DNA from: CALOCY01 sp942491975
Lineage (GTDB): Bacteria > Bacteroidota > Bacteroidia > Bacteroidales > Prolixibacteraceae
Assembly: GCA_942491975.1 (NCBI GenBank)
Contig: CALOCY010000022.1
Coordinates: 1-6,071, forward strand
Reading direction: 5' to 3'
Length of the DNA: 6,071 nt
Positions 5,540-6,071 of this stretch are shown here, piece after piece. Position 1 is the stretch's first letter. Each line of letters starts with the position of its first letter. The position numbers and the translations under genes were made by a program. The notes under the pieces were generated by a model, which made no database searches, was not told the DNA's origin, and saw only the letters and a program-made list of their open reading frames with translations.

Positions 5540-5900
5540 TTGAGTTGTATCGCCAGTTGCACATGAATCAGTGAGTTTAAACAGCAGATCATCAACATAG
5601 CGTCGCAGGAGGCAGACAATGGGCAAATTTTGTTAATGCATTTAGTTTCTACTGATTTTGTATATTTTCCTCGGTACGTCGCGACAGTCGGCATTATTGG
5701 TCGGCAGCTAATAGCGCGCGCGAAGCATCGCGTTGGGTTGCATTACGCCACCTGGAAGGCGAGCACTTTAGTTTCCGAATTTCGTCACGAAAATTGGTCA
5801 AGTCAGAGATAGATGCGTGTTGTACAATCTGGCAAAAAATCGTGACGGTAGCTTATTCAGAAGTGGGTTAGCCTGCCCGTTTTTCAGCGAAAGTACGGAG
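5540..5900. other. Gene-free stretch between the ACGGCCGT repeats
   Basis: Open frames on both strands (minus 5497-5694, plus 5630-5812) reach only 60-65 codons and match no family I recognise. A GCGCGCGC run at about 5714-5721 stands out from its surroundings but is too short to interpret. Because related repeats lie on both sides, this may be the interior of an element bounded by them, though nothing else supports that. Confidence 0.4.
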
Positions 5901-5965
5901 ATACTGCCGTCTTGCTCGGTAAACATTGCGTTTTTGTGGAGTTACGTGCCGAGCAAAAAACTTCA
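5901..5965 (+). repeat. Third ACGGCCGT-family repeat and adjacent half-copy
   Basis: ATACTGCCGTCTTGCTCGGT (5901-5920) matches the repeat at 5520-5538. About 20 bp later TGGAGTTACGTGCCGAGCAA (near 5937-5956) combines the TGGAGTTACG lead of the first copy with CCGAGCAA, which is the reverse complement of TTGCTCGG at 5911-5919. The two parts therefore form a loose inverted pair around AAACATTGCGTTTTTG. Confidence 0.75.
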
Positions 5966-6039
5966 GACCACGATTTTTATGAGATCGGGTTTAAAAATCA
6001 CGAAAAACTACATTTTCTCACCTAAAACGGGAAGTTGCG

Positions 6040-6063
6040 TTTTTTTTCGTTTCGTTTCGTTTA
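6040..6063 (+). repeat. Short T-rich tract with three CGTTT repeats
   Basis: A run of eight T (6040-6047) is followed by three CGTTT units (6048-6062). It is a minor microsatellite close to the window edge, and it may continue as T-rich sequence beyond. Confidence 0.85.
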
Positions 6064-6071
6064 ATTTGCTA

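Noticed and set aside
5680..5697. Reverse complement shares GCCGACTGTCG with the 318-bp unit (885-895)
   Set aside because: The shared block is only 11 bp and the flanks do not align beyond a few bases, so chance is a sufficient explanation.

Overview
The window looks like non-coding, repeat-dense DNA from a eukaryotic nuclear genome, most likely an animal; an arthropod is a guess from general texture only. The basis is that both strands lack long reading frames, the sequence is AT-rich, no ribosomal-binding-site/ORF spacing of a bacterial or phage kind is visible, and partly decayed repeat families are interleaved throughout. The longest open frames are 60-99 codons. They cross repeat boundaries, often need non-ATG starts, and match no protein family I recognise, so I report no CDS.

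Layout. Bases 1-617 are GC-richer and apparently single-copy within the window, ending in a perfect 39-nt palindrome (618-656). Bases about 741-1648 hold three copies of a 318-bp unit: two head to tail (A 741-1058, B 1059-1310) and then an inverted copy of a segment that spans the A/B junction (1311-1648). This makes an inverted repeat with 338-339 bp arms at about 98% identity and a 193-bp spacer. A fourth, degraded fragment of the same unit lies 1.9 kb away at 3561-3710. Bases 1657-2121 and 2165-2549 are two direct copies of a second AT-rich repeat (C1, C2), each ending in a small inverted pair of CCGTGACAC/GTGTCACGG boxes. The same boxes continue in both orientations across 2550-2744 and return at 4844-5009.

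Bases 2745-3350 show nothing I can call. Bases 3352-3390 carry a 13-bp direct repeat. Bases 3437-3500 are an odd homopolymer-rich, G-rich tract with a canonical G-quadruplex pattern, which may be biological or a low-quality base-call stretch. Bases 4003-4631 are a third, mosaic repeat family in three partial copies (E1-E3). Bases 5010-6071 return to a GC-richer, mostly unique composition, with short repeats around ACGGCCGTCTTGCTCGG and a tiny CGTTT microsatellite at the end.

There is no set of genes working together here. The main interest is structural: a recent long foldback that would give a long double-stranded RNA hairpin if transcribed, a recurring GTGTCACGG box shared by otherwise different repeats, and a possible assembly problem around 3430-3545. 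No known defence, metabolic or mobile-element protein was recognisable.
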